Below are positions 8,389 through 18,254 of a DNA stretch of 64,000 bases, piece by piece. Where the stretch lies: assembly GCF_000619885.1 (NCBI RefSeq), contig NZ_JHUZ01000014.1:1-64000 (forward strand), in the 5' to 3' direction. Under the pieces are notes generated by a model. The model made no database searches. It was not told the origin of the DNA and saw nothing but the letters and a program-made list of their open reading frames with translations. Source of the DNA: Balneatrix alpica DSM 16621 (lineage in GTDB: Bacteria; Pseudomonadota; Gammaproteobacteria; Pseudomonadales; Balneatricaceae). A program made the translations under genes and the position numbers. How positions within the stretch are numbered: position 1 is the stretch's first letter; each line of letters starts with the position of its first letter.

Positions 8389-11300
8389 TTAGCCTTCTGC
8401 GGCTTCCAGCTTCATCACTCGTCGCTGGGGTTGGCGCCCCAGCTTGGTCATCAGTTTCTCGCCCAATACCAATAGGCATGGGGTGAGGAACAGGGTCAGA
8501 GCGGTGGCGAAGGTGAGGCCACCGGCAATGGAGGAGGAGAGTTGTGTCCACCATTGGGTGGAGGGCGCACCAATGGAAATCTGCCGGTTCAACAGGTCAA
8601 GGTTAAGGGCCATCACCATCGGAATCAGACCGAGTACGGTGGTAATGGCGGTCAGCAAGACCGGGCGCAAACGCAGGGCGCCGGTTTCAATGGCGGCGCT
8701 GACGGCATCCATGCCCTGGGCACGCATCTCGTTATAGGCATCAATCAGGACGATATTGTTATTCACCACAATACCGGCCAGGGCAATGATACCGATACCG
8801 CACATGACGATGCCGAAGGTTTGTCCGGTAATCAGCAAGCCCAGCAGAATGCCCGCGGTGGAGAAGACAATTGCCGAGAGCACTAACAAGGCCTGATAGA
8901 GGCTGTTGAACTGGGTTACCAGAATCAACGCCATCATAAAGATCGCCGCCAGGAAGGCCCCCATCAGGAAAGTCATGGTTTCGCGTTGGTCTTCGTCTTC
9001 ACCCTTGAAGGTGACTTTGACATCGGCCGGCAGGGTCATTTCAGCCAGTGCCTGTTGCAGCTTCTTCACCTGGTCATTGGCCAGCACTCCTTCCTGTACA
9101 TCACTCTTGATGGTGATCACCCGCTTGGCATCCACCCGTTCAATGGTGCCGGTTTTGGGGGCGGGGGTAAGGCTGACGAAGTTGCTGATCGCCACCATAC
9201 CTTGGGGAGTACGGATATGCAGTTGATCGAGCTGATCGAGGCTGCGCTCACCTAGCGGGAAGCGAATGCGGATATCCACCTCATCATCGGCATCGGCAGG
9301 ACGGTATTCGGTGACCTTGATACCACTAGTGACCATCTGAATGGCATTGCCGATGGTGGTGATATCTGCGCCATAACGCGCGGCCTGCTCCCGGTCAACA
9401 TCCAGGCGCCATTCGATACCAGGCAGGGCACGGTTGTCTTCGCTATCGGCAAAGCCGCCAATCTCATCCATCTTAGCGCGCAACAGGGCGGCACTTTGCT
9501 CCAGCGACTGGCTATAGAGGCCAGCGATCTGCATGACGATGGGTTTATCTCCGCCGGGGCCGTTTTCCGCCTTGCGGAATTCCAGCTGCACACCAGGAAT
9601 ATTCTCGGCGCGCTGACGCATGTCCTCAAGGATGGTATTCGCCGGGCGGCGCAGGTACCAGTCAATAAACTGGAACTTGATCGCCCCCACTACATCTGCT
9701 GCCATCCCCTGGCCGGGTGAGTTGAAGGAGCGGGCGGCCATGGCTTCGATTTCCGTCATACCGAGCAATTGTTGCTCAACCTGACGCACCAGGGCATCAC
9801 GCTCATAGATCGACAGATCGCCGCGGGCATGGATTAACACCTGGGCGGAATCGGGCTCCACATCGGGGAAAAACTCAACCCCTTTGCCCAGTGCGCCATA
9901 GGCCATGTAGGTGCCGATCAACAGCACGGTAGAGACCAGCAGGGTTAGTTCAGGCCAGCGCAACAAGCGGCGCAGGACGCTAACATAGGCTCGGGTCAGG
10001 GCGGAGCGCTGGCTATCTTGATCGGCCAGGGTTAAGGCGGCACGGCGGCTGGTGATCACCGCACCCATCACCGGCATAAAGATCAGGGCCATAAACAGGG
10101 AGGCGGTTAGGCACAGCAGGACGGTCATCGGCAAGTACTTCATAAACTGCCCCACCACGCCGGGCCAGAACAGCAGGGGTAAAAACACCACCAGAGTCGT
10201 CGCGGTGGAGGCAATCACCGGCCAGGCCATGCGGCTGGCGGCATTAGCATAAGCCTGCCTGGGTGGTTGGCCGTCTTTCAGGTAGCGATCAGCCAGTTCG
10301 GTGACCACGATGGCGCCGTCAACCAGCATGCCGACCACCAGAATCAAGCTGAACAGCACCACGATATTGAGGGTGTAGCCGAGGCTGTAAATCAGCAGGA
10401 TGCCGGTCAAGAACGAGCCGGGAATCGCCAATCCCACCAGAAGGGAGGAGCGCAGCCCCATTACCGCCAGAATAATGACCATCACCAGGATGATTGCGGA
10501 GATGATGTTGTTAAACAGGTCGGTAAGGATGTTCCGAATGTCCTTGGATTGATCAAGGATATAGGACACCTGAATCACCTCAGGCCAGCGTTTTTGTTGC
10601 TCGGCCACCAGGTTTTGTACCTGCTCGATGGTTTCGATAATGTTAGCGCCGACCCGCTTTTTGACGTCCAGAGTCAGGGCCGGTTGGCCATTGACCCGGG
10701 CAAAGCCCTGGGGATCCTTAAAGGTGCGGCGCACGCTGGCAACATCCTGGAAGGTGACGACGGTAGTGCCATCCACTTTAATCGGTAGGCGCAGCATGTC
10801 ATCGAGGTTTTCAATTACCCCGGGTACCTTCAGTACCATCCGCCCGGCACCGGTATCCAGTGCTCCAGCGGCCACCAGTTTGTTATTGCTGGTGACGATC
10901 TGGTAGAGCTCGGCGTAATCGATGTTGTAGCTTTCCAGAATCAACGGATCGACGATGATTTCCATCACCTCTTCCCGGTCACCACCGATTTCGACTTCGA
11001 GCACCCCAGGAATGCCTTCGATTTCATCACGCAGATCCCGCGCCAGCTTAACCAGTTGCTCCTCAGGCACTGGGCCCGCCAGGGAGAGTGACAACACCGG
11101 GAACAGGGCGACGTTAACCTCGTTGACCGTAGGCTCATCGGTGCCATCGGGTAACTTGGACTTGGCAACATCGACCTTTTCACGGACATCGTTCAGGGCT
11201 TTTTTGGAATCAAAGCCAGCATCAAACTCCAGCAGTACCGAGGCATGGCCTTCACTGGCGGTGGCGCTCATTTCTTTCACGCCTTCGATGGATTTCAGCT

Positions 11301-11511
11301 CATTTTCCATGGGGCGGGCCAGTAGGCGCTCGGCATCCTCAGGGGAAATGCCCTCATAGCCCATGGACACATAGATAATCGGAATGGCGACATCCGGGTC
11401 GGACTCCTTGGGAATCGACTGGAATGCCAAGGCACCACAGATCAGCAGGAACAGCAGCAGCAAAATGCTGGTGCGGCTGCGATCAATGGCGGCGTGAATG
11501 ATGGCATGCAT
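8389..11511 (-). CDS. RND family multidrug efflux permease
   Basis: A 1040-residue inner-membrane proton antiporter of the AcrB type. It has a first helix at residues 12-30, a large periplasmic domain, a block of about six helices (LVVGMLVDGAIVVTE in helix 4), a second periplasmic domain and a final helix block with GIIALAGIVVNNNIVLIDAYNEM. Length is normal. The helix 4 motif carries one Asp followed by Gly where AcrB has two Asp; this variant is frequent outside the classic drug pumps. It follows the adaptor gene after 19 bases. No outer-membrane channel gene is present here, so a TolC encoded elsewhere is presumably used. Confidence 0.93.
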   Translation of the reverse strand: MHAIIHAAIDRSRTSILLLLFLLICGALAFQSIPKESDPDVAIPIIYVSMGYEGISPEDAERLLARPMENELKSIEGVKEMSATASEGHASVLLEFDAGFDSKKALNDVREKVDVAKSKLPDGTDEPTVNEVNVALFPVLSLSLAGPVPEEQLVKLARDLRDEIEGIPGVLEVEIGGDREEVMEIIVDPLILESYNIDYAELYQIVTSNNKLVAAGALDTGAGRMVLKVPGVIENLDDMLRLPIKVDGTTVVTFQDVASVRRTFKDPQGFARVNGQPALTLDVKKRVGANIIETIEQVQNLVAEQQKRWPEVIQVSYILDQSKDIRNILTDLFNNIISAIILVMVIILAVMGLRSSLLVGLAIPGSFLTGILLIYSLGYTLNIVVLFSLILVVGMLVDGAIVVTELADRYLKDGQPPRQAYANAASRMAWPVIASTATTLVVFLPLLFWPGVVGQFMKYLPMTVLLCLTASLFMALIFMPVMGAVITSRRAALTLADQDSQRSALTRAYVSVLRRLLRWPELTLLVSTVLLIGTYMAYGALGKGVEFFPDVEPDSAQVLIHARGDLSIYERDALVRQVEQQLLGMTEIEAMAARSFNSPGQGMAADVVGAIKFQFIDWYLRRPANTILEDMRQRAENIPGVQLEFRKAENGPGGDKPIVMQIAGLYSQSLEQSAALLRAKMDEIGGFADSEDNRALPGIEWRLDVDREQAARYGADITTIGNAIQMVTSGIKVTEYRPADADDEVDIRIRFPLGERSLDQLDQLHIRTPQGMVAISNFVSLTPAPKTGTIERVDAKRVITIKSDVQEGVLANDQVKKLQQALAEMTLPADVKVTFKGEDEDQRETMTFLMGAFLAAIFMMALILVTQFNSLYQALLVLSAIVFSTAGILLGLLITGQTFGIVMCGIGIIALAGIVVNNNIVLIDAYNEMRAQGMDAVSAAIETGALRLRPVLLTAITTVLGLIPMVMALNLDLLNRQISIGAPSTQWWTQLSSSIAGGLTFATALTLFLTPCLLVLGEKLMTKLGRQPQRRVMKLEAAEG

Positions 11512-11530
11512 AAGGGGTCAGGCTCCTTGC

Positions 11531-12601
11531 TTAACCGCGTTTGGCCGGAATGGCTTGCACCTGATCACCGGCCTCAACAAACCCCTGGCCGAGGGTGATC
11601 ACTTGGGCGCTGTCAGGCAGGCCCTTGACCCAGGCTCCCTGGGCATTAGTGCGGACGATCTGCACTGGGAATTGCTCGACGTGTTGTTCTTGATCGACGG
11701 TTTTGATAACGAGCTCACCTTCTTTACCCAAGCTAATCAGTGAAGGGGAGACAAAGTGTGCTTGTACCTGCTCCACCGGCAAACTCAGGGTGGCCGACAG
11801 CCCAACCAGACGCTTCTGGCCAGGATTGTCGACGGTCACCTCAACTCGGAAACTGCGGGTGGCATCATCGCCCTGGGTGGCGACATAGCTGAGGGTGCCC
11901 TGCAGCTCGGTGCCATCCAGTAAGTAAGCCTTGGCAGGCTGGCCGATTTGCAACTGGCTGATACTTTGTTGAGGCACCTGGGCGGTGACCAGTAAACGGC
12001 TATCATCCACCAGAGTGGCGATCACATCTCCCCGCTCAACAAAATGACCCAGCTCCACCGGACGCTGATCCAGTACCCCGGCAAAAGGAGCCTGAATACG
12101 GGTATGGGCGATATCCTGGCGGATGCTCTCCAATGCTGCTTGGGCACTGGCTAGAGCTGCTTTGAGTTCCATGATCTTACTCTCTGCCTGCAACCCTTTC
12201 TGTTTGAGGGTTTGGGCGGCTTTTAAATCATGGTCATACTGGCGTACCTGCATCTGTGCTTGCTGCAGGCGTGCCTCACGATCATCCAGCGCCAGCTTAA
12301 TCAGCATGGCATTGGCGTCGACCCGTTCACCTCGCTTGGCCGCTAGCTCGGTTACCCGGCCACTGGTTTCGGCTTTGATGTTAACTGTGCGCAGGGGCTC
12401 GACCTGGCCCTGTACTTTGACTTCACGGACAATTTGGCTGGCTTCCAGGGTGGTGACTTCCACCTTAAACACCGGCTTTTCCGCTGTTTTGGCAGAGGCC
12501 GCTGGGGGCTCGGTAGCGGCGGTGGTGACCGGTTCGCCCGACAGCATCCAGGCGGCTAGCACGACCACAATAACAATGGCGATCAGCATAGAACGTTTCA
12601 T
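11531..12601 (-). CDS. RND efflux periplasmic adaptor (MFP)
   Basis: A 356-residue membrane fusion protein that links the inner-membrane pump to the outer-membrane channel. An N-terminal hydrophobic anchor (residues 5-20) without lipobox is followed by a lipoyl/barrel-sandwich half (VKVQGQVEPLRTVNIKAE), an alpha-hairpin coiled coil (residues about 110-165), the second lipoyl half (TRIQAPFAGVLDQRPVELG) and a beta-barrel domain. Its ATG overlaps the TetR stop codon by four bases (ATGA), so it is translationally coupled to the regulator. It is the middle gene of a regulator-adaptor-pump operon. Confidence 0.92.
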   Translation of the reverse strand: MKRSMLIAIVIVVVLAAWMLSGEPVTTAATEPPAASAKTAEKPVFKVEVTTLEASQIVREVKVQGQVEPLRTVNIKAETSGRVTELAAKRGERVDANAMLIKLALDDREARLQQAQMQVRQYDHDLKAAQTLKQKGLQAESKIMELKAALASAQAALESIRQDIAHTRIQAPFAGVLDQRPVELGHFVERGDVIATLVDDSRLLVTAQVPQQSISQLQIGQPAKAYLLDGTELQGTLSYVATQGDDATRSFRVEVTVDNPGQKRLVGLSATLSLPVEQVQAHFVSPSLISLGKEGELVIKTVDQEQHVEQFPVQIVRTNAQGAWVKGLPDSAQVITLGQGFVEAGDQVQAIPAKRG

Positions 12602-13314
12602 GGCTTGGTCTCGTTATAACTGGCAATAGGGGGTGAGCTCAGATCCGGCGGGCAGTTGGGCTGACTACCGGGTTTGGCGGGTAAATGGGCGATACCGGCC
12701 AGGGTGAACTCAATAATGTTGTCGATAAAAGCGCTATCACTGACGTGGTGCTGGGGGCAGAGCTGGTGCTCTTTACGCCACAGCATACCGATAGCGCCAT
12801 CAAAACAGGCCTGAATGCCGAAGATCATGTCCTCCAGCGGGCGAGGAGGCAGGGCTCCTTCACGAATACCGCGATCAATAACCTGATGTAGCAGCTCGAA
12901 GAAGGCCTGATCCAGTTGCTCAAATTCGGCAAACAACTCAGGGGTTAAACGCTGGATAAACTCAGGGCGGCGGCAGTAATAGCCAACCTGGGCGATGTTC
13001 TGTCGCTGTAGAAAGGCAGCAAAAGAGGTAGCTAGCATCCTGCGTAGAATGCCTAATACCGGTGCCTGGAGGTCAATCCCGCGGAAGGAGTCTAGCAGCT
13101 GGTGATGAAAGTTCAGTGAAATCCGGGCATAGAGGGCTTCCTTGCTGGCAAAGTGTTTATACACAGTGCCTTTGGCCACCTCGGCTTGCTGAGCAATCTG
13201 TTCGACGGTGACCTGAGTCCAGTTGTCATCGACAAACAGGGCTTCGGCTGCCGCTAAGATGGCTTGCTCACGCTCAATAAACTGGCGCTGTTTAAGGGAT
13301 AAAGAGGAGGTCAT
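12598..13314 (-). CDS. TetR/AcrR family regulator of the efflux operon
   Basis: A 238-residue repressor. The N-terminal helix-turn-helix runs through ILAAAEALFVDDNWTQVTVEQIAQQAEVAKGTVYKHFASKEAL, with KGTVYKHF as the recognition helix. The C-terminal ligand domain is all-helical. It leads the operon, with the adaptor gene overlapping its stop. I chose the ATG at 13314 because an operator-like palindrome lies just upstream. Upstream in-frame starts at 13365 (GTG) or 13347 would place that palindrome inside the gene. No strong Shine-Dalgarno sequence is visible at either. It probably represses its own operon until a pump substrate binds. Confidence 0.85.
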   Translation of the reverse strand: MTSSLSLKQRQFIEREQAILAAAEALFVDDNWTQVTVEQIAQQAEVAKGTVYKHFASKEALYARISLNFHHQLLDSFRGIDLQAPVLGILRRMLATSFAAFLQRQNIAQVGYYCRRPEFIQRLTPELFAEFEQLDQAFFELLHQVIDRGIREGALPPRPLEDMIFGIQACFDGAIGMLWRKEHQLCPQHHVSDSAFIDNIIEFTLAGIAHLPAKPGSQPNCPPDLSSPPIASYNETKP

Positions 13315-13335
13315 AGGGGTGTACACAAAAAATGG

Positions 13336-13362
13336 ACCGGCAGTCATTCTATGACTGTCGGT
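13336..13362. promoter_or_regulatory. TetR operator palindrome
   Basis: ACCGGCAGTCAT and ATGACTGTCGGT are inverted repeats of 12 bases with one mismatch and a 3-base centre. The size and sequence style fit TetR-family operators. It lies 22 bases before the chosen start of the repressor gene, in the right place for autorepression of the efflux operon. Confidence 0.75.
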
Positions 13363-13369
13363 CACGGAT

Positions 13370-13880
13370 GGGCAACCCTAATACAGCGTTTCTTGAGTGC
13401 AACAGTGGGCTTGATGAGCTTTAGGCAGACAGAAAGAGATGATCGATCTATTTCTTATTTATTTAAGAAAAATATGATAGGTGGCTGCAATAATCATGCT
13501 TCAGTAGTTTTTTCCAGATATTAGTCTCTGTTTTTAAATAAAGAGCATTTGCATCTAATTTTAAGCGTATTTTTTGTACTGCGTTATAGGATGGATTATT
13601 TCTTATAACCTTCTATAGAGACTAAGGAAAAATAACTTTACTCAAAAAAACACACAATGGCTATCGGAGGAGTGGTCAAGTGAACACGTAGGTGTGTACA
13701 GGTACTTGGCTGTCGGCAAGGCCTTGCTGTGTTCAGGGACATGCGATGATATGCGGCCAGTGCACTGGTTCTGTATGAACTTATGGACAGAGAGGACATG
13801 ATGTACCGCACAACAATCTTTCGTGATGCTTAGGTTATGTGCTAGGATTCGCGTTTATTTTTGCTGGGTGTGGAGTGCTC
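13370..13880. other. AT-rich intergenic region at the edge of the secretion locus
   Basis: About 510 bases separate the divergent TetR and type I secretion operons. Composition shifts visibly to AT-rich from about 13,440, which also marks the start of the secretion island. It must hold the promoter of the secretion operon, but I cannot pick one box pair with confidence. Only very short open frames (for example 13,798-13,833) are present. No tRNA or attachment site is apparent. Confidence 0.5.
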
Positions 13881-15602
13881 ATGGCTAAGCTAAAAAATGT
13901 GCAAAAAAATGATTTGCGCAATGCATTAAGCCTTTGCAAAGGGTCTTTTATTGTTGCAGGCATATTTAGTTTTTTTATAAATGTGCTGATGCTGGTACCG
14001 TCTATTTATATGCTTCAAGTATATGATCGAGTGGTAACAAGTGGTAGCGAGTCGACATTATTTTTTATTTCGTTGATTGCTTTTTTTGCTTTTGTCGTAA
14101 TGGGCGGGCTTGAATGGGTGCGTTCACAAATTCTTGTGCGTGTTTCAAATAGAATTGACTATTTGGTATCAGATCGTATCTACGATGTTTGTTTTAAGCG
14201 TAGTTTAGTTTCTCAAGGGAATTCGGCTAGTGCTCAGCCATTGACTGACTTGACAGCCCTGCGCCAATTTATGACAGGCAATGGACTGTTTGCTGTATTT
14301 GATGCTCCCTGGCTTCCTATTTATATTTTTGTGATGTTTGCGTTTCACCAGTGGTTTGGCTGGATGGCCGTTTTCTCTGCTGTCATACTGCTTTTAATAG
14401 CATATGCAAACGACAAGACAACAAATAATGCTATTACTGAAGCAAATAAGATATCCAACGAAAATATATCAAAAACGAATCGGCAGCTTTTTAATGCAGA
14501 AGTTATTGCGGCGTTAGGCATGATTACTGCGCTGAAAAAGCGCTGGAGAAAAAGTAATGAGGATGTGCTGCTACTGCAAAGTAATGCAAGTATGCAGGCT
14601 TCTCTCATGACGAATATTTCTAAAGTTTTTAGAATGATAATGCAGTCCGCGACTTTAGGAGTAGGTGCATATCTAGTTCTAGAAAATCAAATGTCACCAG
14701 GGATGATGATTGCCGGTTCCATACTTTTGTCTCGTGCGTTATCTCCGATTGACTTATTAGTTGGCAGTTGGAAAGGATTTATTAATGCGAAAGGCCAGTA
14801 TGATCGTCTGAATGAAATTCTAGAAAATATGCCTAAAGAGACTGAAAAAATGTCTCTGCCAGCACCGAAAGGTGAGATTAACTTTGAGCAGGCTTTTGTG
14901 ACGCCGCCAGGATCCAGAATGCCTGTCATTAAGGGCATTAACCTACACATTCCTGCAGGACAAATTGTAGGTATCATTGGCCCCAGCGGAGCGGGAAAGA
15001 CGACCCTTGCTCGGGCATTACTTGGAATTTGGCCTTGTTCACAAGGGTGTATCCGCTTAGATGGTGCGGATATTTTTCATTGGAGTCGAGATGAAATAGG
15101 CTCCCATATAGGATATCTTCCTCAAGATATTGAGCTCTTCGAAGGAACTATTAGCGAAAATATATCGAGATTTGCTGATCAGCCGAAGTCTGAAGATGTT
15201 ATTGCAGCAGCACAGTTGGCAGGTGTTCACGATATGATTTTACAATTGCCTCAGGGGTATGACACTCATATTGGGCAAGCTGCTGGAGTTTTATCGGGAG
15301 GTCAGCGTCAACGCTTGGGATTAGCAAGAGCACTTTATGGTATGCCAAGCTTGATAGTACTGGATGAGCCTAACTCTAATTTAGATGATGAAGGAGAGAA
15401 GGCACTTTTTAAAAGTTTACAAGAGTTAAAAAAGGCAGCAAAAACTGTTTTTGTAATTTCCCATCGTTCATCACTATTAGCATATGTTGATAGTCTTATC
15501 TTGTTGCGTGATGGAAGTGTTTCGATGGCTGGTCCAAGAGATATGGTTCTTCAAAAACTTGCAGAGAGCAAGCATTCAAGTGTGGGAAAGGCTAATGGTT
15601 AA
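13881..15602 (+). CDS. type I secretion ABC permease/ATPase (PrtD-like)
   Basis: A 573-residue inner-membrane transporter of the PrtD/AprD class. An N-terminal six-helix membrane domain (first helix about residues 25-50, MLVPSIYMLQVYDRVV being typical) is fused to an ABC ATPase. Walker A is GPSGAGKTTLARALLG, signature LSGGQRQRLGLARAL and Walker B SLIVLDEPNSNLDDEG, with the switch His in VISHRS. There is no C39 peptidase domain, so it should export substrates by uncleaved C-terminal signals. The ATG at 13881 has GGAG five bases upstream; an upstream in-frame start is less likely. It is the first gene of a four-gene coupled operon. Confidence 0.93.
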   Translation: MAKLKNVQKNDLRNALSLCKGSFIVAGIFSFFINVLMLVPSIYMLQVYDRVVTSGSESTLFFISLIAFFAFVVMGGLEWVRSQILVRVSNRIDYLVSDRIYDVCFKRSLVSQGNSASAQPLTDLTALRQFMTGNGLFAVFDAPWLPIYIFVMFAFHQWFGWMAVFSAVILLLIAYANDKTTNNAITEANKISNENISKTNRQLFNAEVIAALGMITALKKRWRKSNEDVLLLQSNASMQASLMTNISKVFRMIMQSATLGVGAYLVLENQMSPGMMIAGSILLSRALSPIDLLVGSWKGFINAKGQYDRLNEILENMPKETEKMSLPAPKGEINFEQAFVTPPGSRMPVIKGINLHIPAGQIVGIIGPSGAGKTTLARALLGIWPCSQGCIRLDGADIFHWSRDEIGSHIGYLPQDIELFEGTISENISRFADQPKSEDVIAAAQLAGVHDMILQLPQGYDTHIGQAAGVLSGGQRQRLGLARALYGMPSLIVLDEPNSNLDDEGEKALFKSLQELKKAAKTVFVISHRSSLLAYVDSLILLRDGSVSMAGPRDMVLQKLAESKHSSVGKANG

Positions 15603-16941
15603 GATGCTTGATTCTAACGGAAATGAAGTGGCAAGTTCTTCATTGCCTATTTATGACTATTCGATTAGAAGAATAGGTTATGTAATTGTTTTTCTGGCTT
15701 TTGGTGTTTTTGGAGGTTGGGCACTATTTGCACCCTTAGACAGTGCGGCCTTGGCTCCTGGTGAGGTCACTATAAAAGATAATAGAAAAACTATTCAGCA
15801 CTTTGAGGGCGGAATAGTTAAAGAGTTATTAGTTAGAGAAGGCGAGCGAGTAGCAGCAGGCCAACCGCTAATTATTTTGGATTCTACTAAAGAACAAGCA
15901 TCTTTAGACATAATTATTGGTCAGTATTTTGTTAGCTTGGCTAAACTTGCTCGTTTGGAACTTGAGGAGTCGCTGTCTCTTGACGTGGCTGAAATTAATT
16001 ACCCGGACGAACTAATCAATACTGCTGATGTAAGGGCTGTTGAAGCTATTAGCTCCCAGAATAAAATATATACTACTCGACGAGAAGCCCTGTTAGGACA
16101 GCTTGAGTTACTTAATCAACAAGTTAAGCAATATAATTCACAAATTTCAGGTCTTAAAGCTCAAAAGGTTAGTAAGGAAAGGTTGGTATCATCTTATAAA
16201 AAGGAAATAGCTGATCTTCGAGTGCTACTCTCTGATGGTTATGCAGAGAAAACAAGGCTTAGAGAGCTTGAGCGTCAGTTAGATAATAATTTGGGAGAAA
16301 TAGCGAGTATTGACGCGGAAATTGCATCTAGTAACTTAAAAATAACTGAGGCCGAGTTAAAATCTATTCAAATTAAAAAGGAATATCAAAAAGAAGCTGC
16401 AGATGCAATTGCTAGTACAGAGGTAGAGTTGCAAGATCTGAGCGAACGTAAAAAAGTATTATTAGATTCTCTTAATAGAAAGGTTATTCTGTCGCCAGAA
16501 GCAGGTAAGGTTTTATCGCTGCAGGTACATACTATTGGTGGAGTAATTGGGCCCGGCAATGCAATTATGGATATAGTTCCAGAGCAGGAAGAGCTTGTTA
16601 TTACTTCTCAAATTTCTCCTATTGATATTGACCGTGTAATGATAGGCCAAGATGTTGAAGTCAGGTTTAGTGCTTTTAAAAGCAGTGTTACTCCGCGCAC
16701 GCATGGTGTCTTAGTTGATATCTCAGGTGATAAGCTAATAAATGAACAAACAGGTATGCCTTATTACCTTGCCAAAATCAGGCTAAAGGAAGGCAGTGCC
16801 ACTGCTTTGAAAGAAAAGGGTCTTGAGCTATTACCTGGTATGCCGGTAGAAGCTCTAATCAATACGGGAAGCAGAACCTTTGCTCAATACTTAGTGCAGC
16901 CATTAACAAACTTCTTTGCTAGGTCAATGTTAGAGGATTAA
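15595..16941 (+). CDS. type I secretion periplasmic adaptor (HlyD family)
   Basis: A 448-residue membrane fusion protein of the HlyD/PrtE type. One N-terminal membrane helix (IGYVIVFLAFGVFGGWALFA) is followed by a lipoyl motif (RKTIQHFEGGIVKELLVREGERV), a long coiled coil of about 230 residues (roughly residues 100-330) and a C-terminal beta-barrel/lipoyl return (ILSPEAGKVLSLQVHTIGGVI). The start overlaps the end of the ATPase gene by eight bases. It bridges the ATPase and the TolC-like protein encoded next. Confidence 0.92.
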   Translation: MVKMLDSNGNEVASSSLPIYDYSIRRIGYVIVFLAFGVFGGWALFAPLDSAALAPGEVTIKDNRKTIQHFEGGIVKELLVREGERVAAGQPLIILDSTKEQASLDIIIGQYFVSLAKLARLELEESLSLDVAEINYPDELINTADVRAVEAISSQNKIYTTRREALLGQLELLNQQVKQYNSQISGLKAQKVSKERLVSSYKKEIADLRVLLSDGYAEKTRLRELERQLDNNLGEIASIDAEIASSNLKITEAELKSIQIKKEYQKEAADAIASTEVELQDLSERKKVLLDSLNRKVILSPEAGKVLSLQVHTIGGVIGPGNAIMDIVPEQEELVITSQISPIDIDRVMIGQDVEVRFSAFKSSVTPRTHGVLVDISGDKLINEQTGMPYYLAKIRLKEGSATALKEKGLELLPGMPVEALINTGSRTFAQYLVQPLTNFFARSMLED

Positions 16942-16943
16942 GT

Positions 16944-18254
16944 ATGCGAGGCTATATTTCAGCATTACTAGTGTGTCTTATTGCAAGTAATGCCGTATCT
17001 GGCGTGTTGGTGGATCTCGATCAAAGTGCAGAACTAAACAATCCTAGTCTAACTGCTGCTGGATATAGAGGAAAAATAGCTGAAGCACAAACTAGTCAAG
17101 CACGCTCTAGTTATCTGCCACAAATTTCAGCAAATGCGAGCATTTCAAAGCACGAGCAAGAGTTGGAGAATGGCAGGAGCTTGCGCTACGATGGCCAGAA
17201 AAGCTCTATTACAGTGCAGCAAGCTATTTTTGACAAATATAGCTTGAATAAAATCGATGAGTCTAGTGCGATAGAATCCGTATATGCATTGAAGTTAAAG
17301 GAAATCCATCAGTCTATCAGGAAGGATATATTGTTTTCATATTTAGATGCTGCGCTAAATATGGAGAAATTAAGTATTTTAAAGCAGCAGAAGATAAATC
17401 TTGAAGGGCAGTTAGAGCAGATTAAGTCGCGATATAAGCTGCAGCTTGCGAAAGTAACTGATGTTTATCAAGCTGAAGCAGAAGTGGCTCGTCTTACAGC
17501 TGATGTTACTTTCTACGAACAGCAATTAAACATCTTCTTAAGAAGGCTGTATAGTCTTAGTAAATATGAGCCAATTCTCAAGATGGAAAGCATTAGCCCT
17601 ATCTTACACGATAGAGTTTTATTAGCAGTTGACTCAATGCCCTTTTCGACATTGCTAAATAAAACTAGGGAAAATCCAAAACTGCTCGCACTAAGTAAAG
17701 AGATAGAGGCTGCAGCTATTGGTAAGGATGCGGCATTTGCAAAACATTACCCCACAGTTTATCTAGGTGCTTCTATTCAGAAAAGTAATACTGGCTATGA
17801 AGATAGCCCCTCAAGTAAAACTACCACGAGTAGCTTGTCTTTAAATCTTAGTGTACCACTTTATAGTGGTGGTCAAACTGATGCAAAAGTTCGTGAGGCT
17901 AGTCATAGGCAATCATTAGCTCAAGCTGAATATAATGTCGAAGAGCAAAACTTAGAGCAGTTAGTCCAAGAGGCATACTCTGAGTTAATCGGTGCTAAGA
18001 GGCAGTTTGAAGCAAAAGAGCTGTTAGTTAAATCTTCTGAAAAGGCATACAGCGCGAATCAAAGAGGTTATGAACTCGGTGTTGTCACAATTAACGATGT
18101 CTTATTAAGTCAGAATGCACTTAGCAAAGTTATTGCTGATAAAGTTGATATCAATTACCAGATATTAAAGGCTAAATTAAATTTAGCTTTTGCTGTAGGA
18201 CTGATGGACTATGAGCTAGTTAGCACCCTTGATAAGGTTGCTACGTTAAAATGA
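16944..18254 (+). CDS. TolC family outer membrane channel
   Basis: A 436-residue outer-membrane efflux protein of the PrtF/AprF type. It has a signal peptide (ISALLVCLIASNAVSG) and two repeats of long helices interleaved with short beta stretches; SLSLNLSVPLYSGGQTDAKVREA is the characteristic second strand and helix start. It begins three bases after the adaptor stop with GAGG upstream. Its stop overlaps the glycosyltransferase start by four bases (ATGA). It supplies the exit duct for the type I system, so this locus does not need a TolC from elsewhere. Confidence 0.92.
   Translation: MRGYISALLVCLIASNAVSGVLVDLDQSAELNNPSLTAAGYRGKIAEAQTSQARSSYLPQISANASISKHEQELENGRSLRYDGQKSSITVQQAIFDKYSLNKIDESSAIESVYALKLKEIHQSIRKDILFSYLDAALNMEKLSILKQQKINLEGQLEQIKSRYKLQLAKVTDVYQAEAEVARLTADVTFYEQQLNIFLRRLYSLSKYEPILKMESISPILHDRVLLAVDSMPFSTLLNKTRENPKLLALSKEIEAAAIGKDAAFAKHYPTVYLGASIQKSNTGYEDSPSSKTTTSSLSLNLSVPLYSGGQTDAKVREASHRQSLAQAEYNVEEQNLEQLVQEAYSELIGAKRQFEAKELLVKSSEKAYSANQRGYELGVVTINDVLLSQNALSKVIADKVDINYQILKAKLNLAFAVGLMDYELVSTLDKVATLK

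Noticed and set aside
13798-13833. Short reading frame upstream of the secretion operon as a leader peptide
   Set aside because: Only about 11 codons and no attenuator structure next to it.
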